Positions 13,798 to 14,396 of a DNA stretch of 14,396 bases are shown one piece after another. Source of the DNA: Deltaproteobacteria bacterium. GTDB lineage: Bacteria; Desulfobacterota; Desulfobaccia; Desulfobaccales; Desulfobaccaceae. How positions within the stretch are numbered: position 1 is the first letter of the stretch; each line of letters opens with the position of its first letter. The stretch spans positions 1 through 14,396 of the forward strand of contig VGSX01000065.1 of NCBI GenBank assembly GCA_016874895.1, in the 5' to 3' direction. The notes under the pieces were generated by a model. That model was not told where the DNA came from. It saw only the letters and a list, made by a program, of their open reading frames with translations, and made no database searches. The position numbers were made by a program, and so were the translations under genes.

Positions 13798-14396
13798 ATG
13801 GCCCGAAAACAGGCAAAAAAGATCAGTGCAGCCCAGCAGCGCACCGGTTATGCCATCCTGGTCCTGCTGGGGCTGATTTCGGTCTGGCTCCTGGTGCAGC
13901 AGGCCCGTTTTAATCCCGCCCTGCTGGAGTCGCTGCAGGTTACGTCTATGGTGGGCCAATTGGCGGCCGGGGCGGGCCAGGCTGCCACCGCCGCTTTTAT
14001 CCCGGAGGTGCCCGGCTTCCAGCCTCTGGGGCCGCCCCAGAGCCACGGGCCGGAGAACCTCTCCGATAAGATCGACGGCAAGGCGGAATTGTACCTGGCC
14101 GCCGGCTTTCAGGAGATGTCCTGCCGCAGCTTTAGGCTGGAGAGCCCCGCCGGGGCCTACCTGGAGGTGTTCATCTACGACATGGGAACGCCCACCAATG
14201 CTTATGCGGTGTTCAGCTCCCAGCGGCGTCCCGGCGCCCTCAGTCTGGCTCTGACCGCCAATGCCTACGCCACCCCCAATGCCCTGTTCTTTACCCAGGG
14301 AAGCTTTTATGTGGAGATGGTGGTGGATCGGGCGGTGGAGGACCTGCCCGGCGCCCTGGCGCCTTTCACCACGGCCCTCCTGGCCAGGATGCCGCC
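13798..14396 (+). CDS. Membrane-anchored protein, DUF6599-like, runs off the right edge
   Basis: 199 complete codons are visible and the frame is open to the window end, so the gene is 3'-truncated. The basic N terminus MARKQAKKISAAQQR is followed by one hydrophobic helix (about residues 17-34, YAILVLLGLISVWLLVQQ), a signal anchor or signal peptide, so the rest should be outside the cytoplasm. From about residue 87, NLSDKIDGKAELYLAAGF, then FRLESPAGAYLEVFIYDMGT and AYAVFSSQRRPGA resemble the DUF6599 type of exported protein of unknown function. No catalytic motif is visible. The ATG at 13798 has AGGGGA about 6 nt upstream. It begins 18 bp after the stop of the possible mini-gene. Confidence 0.8.
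   Translation, partial: MARKQAKKISAAQQRTGYAILVLLGLISVWLLVQQARFNPALLESLQVTSMVGQLAAGAGQAATAAFIPEVPGFQPLGPPQSHGPENLSDKIDGKAELYLAAGFQEMSCRSFRLESPAGAYLEVFIYDMGTPTNAYAVFSSQRRPGALSLALTANAYATPNALFFTQGSFYVEMVVDRAVEDLPGALAPFTTALLARMP

Overview
The window is GC-rich, compactly coded bacterial DNA. Gene content points to an anaerobic, sulfur-metabolising bacterium of the Desulfobacterota (deltaproteobacterial type). The clues are a DUF39/HcyBio homocysteine-biosynthesis protein, a three-cysteine LarE-like sulfur transferase, a thiouridylase-like PP-loop enzyme, a GAF/HD-GYP protein and a B12-binding-type radical SAM protein. This is inference from families; there is no rRNA or other direct taxonomic marker, and no tRNA or CRISPR array was recognised.

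Layout. At the left edge, on the minus strand, UDP-glucose 6-dehydrogenase (542-1867) precedes a truncated sugar-nucleotidyltransferase (1-343). Between them lie nine perfect copies of an 8-bp repeat and a REP-like hairpin. A 650-bp gene-free region upstream of the dehydrogenase carries a 154-bp miniature transposon and a strong candidate promoter with a palindrome at its predicted start point. Next come a minus-strand three-Cys PP-loop ATPase (2519-3508) and a divergent GAF/HD-GYP protein (3693-5237). A minus-strand run follows: radical SAM (7673-8986), HcyBio/DUF39 (6375-7586), LarE-like protein (5375-6220). A second, 147-bp copy of the transposon sits exactly at the HcyBio/LarE junction. 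After a 386-bp spacer come a zinc-ribbon methyltransferase (+), a small conserved-looking protein (-), and a plus-strand series: cupin, metallophosphoesterase, class I aminotransferase, DciA/DUF721 protein, a possible frameshifted mini-gene, and a membrane-anchored protein that runs off the right edge.

Main observation. The two miniature elements share about 13-bp terminal inverted repeats beginning GTA(A/G), each is flanked by its own 8-bp direct repeat (GAGAATAG; GTTTCCTC), and their arms are built of TCAGC-containing heptamers. They differ in length by exactly one heptamer. GTAA ends with 8-bp duplications are the hallmark of IS66-family transposition. Removing copy 2 on paper restores a CTGA overlap between the end of HcyBio and a CTG start of the LarE-like gene, so these two sulfur genes were probably once translationally coupled. 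The insertion now supplies the HcyBio stop codon and duplicates the Shine-Dalgarno sequence in front of the LarE-like gene.

How the genes may work together. The dehydrogenase and nucleotidyltransferase fit nucleotide-sugar supply for surface polysaccharide. HcyBio and the LarE-like protein, with the radical SAM gene upstream, form a plausible sulfur-insertion module; LarA, LarB and LarC are not in the window. The plus-strand genes on the right look like a loose collection rather than one pathway.
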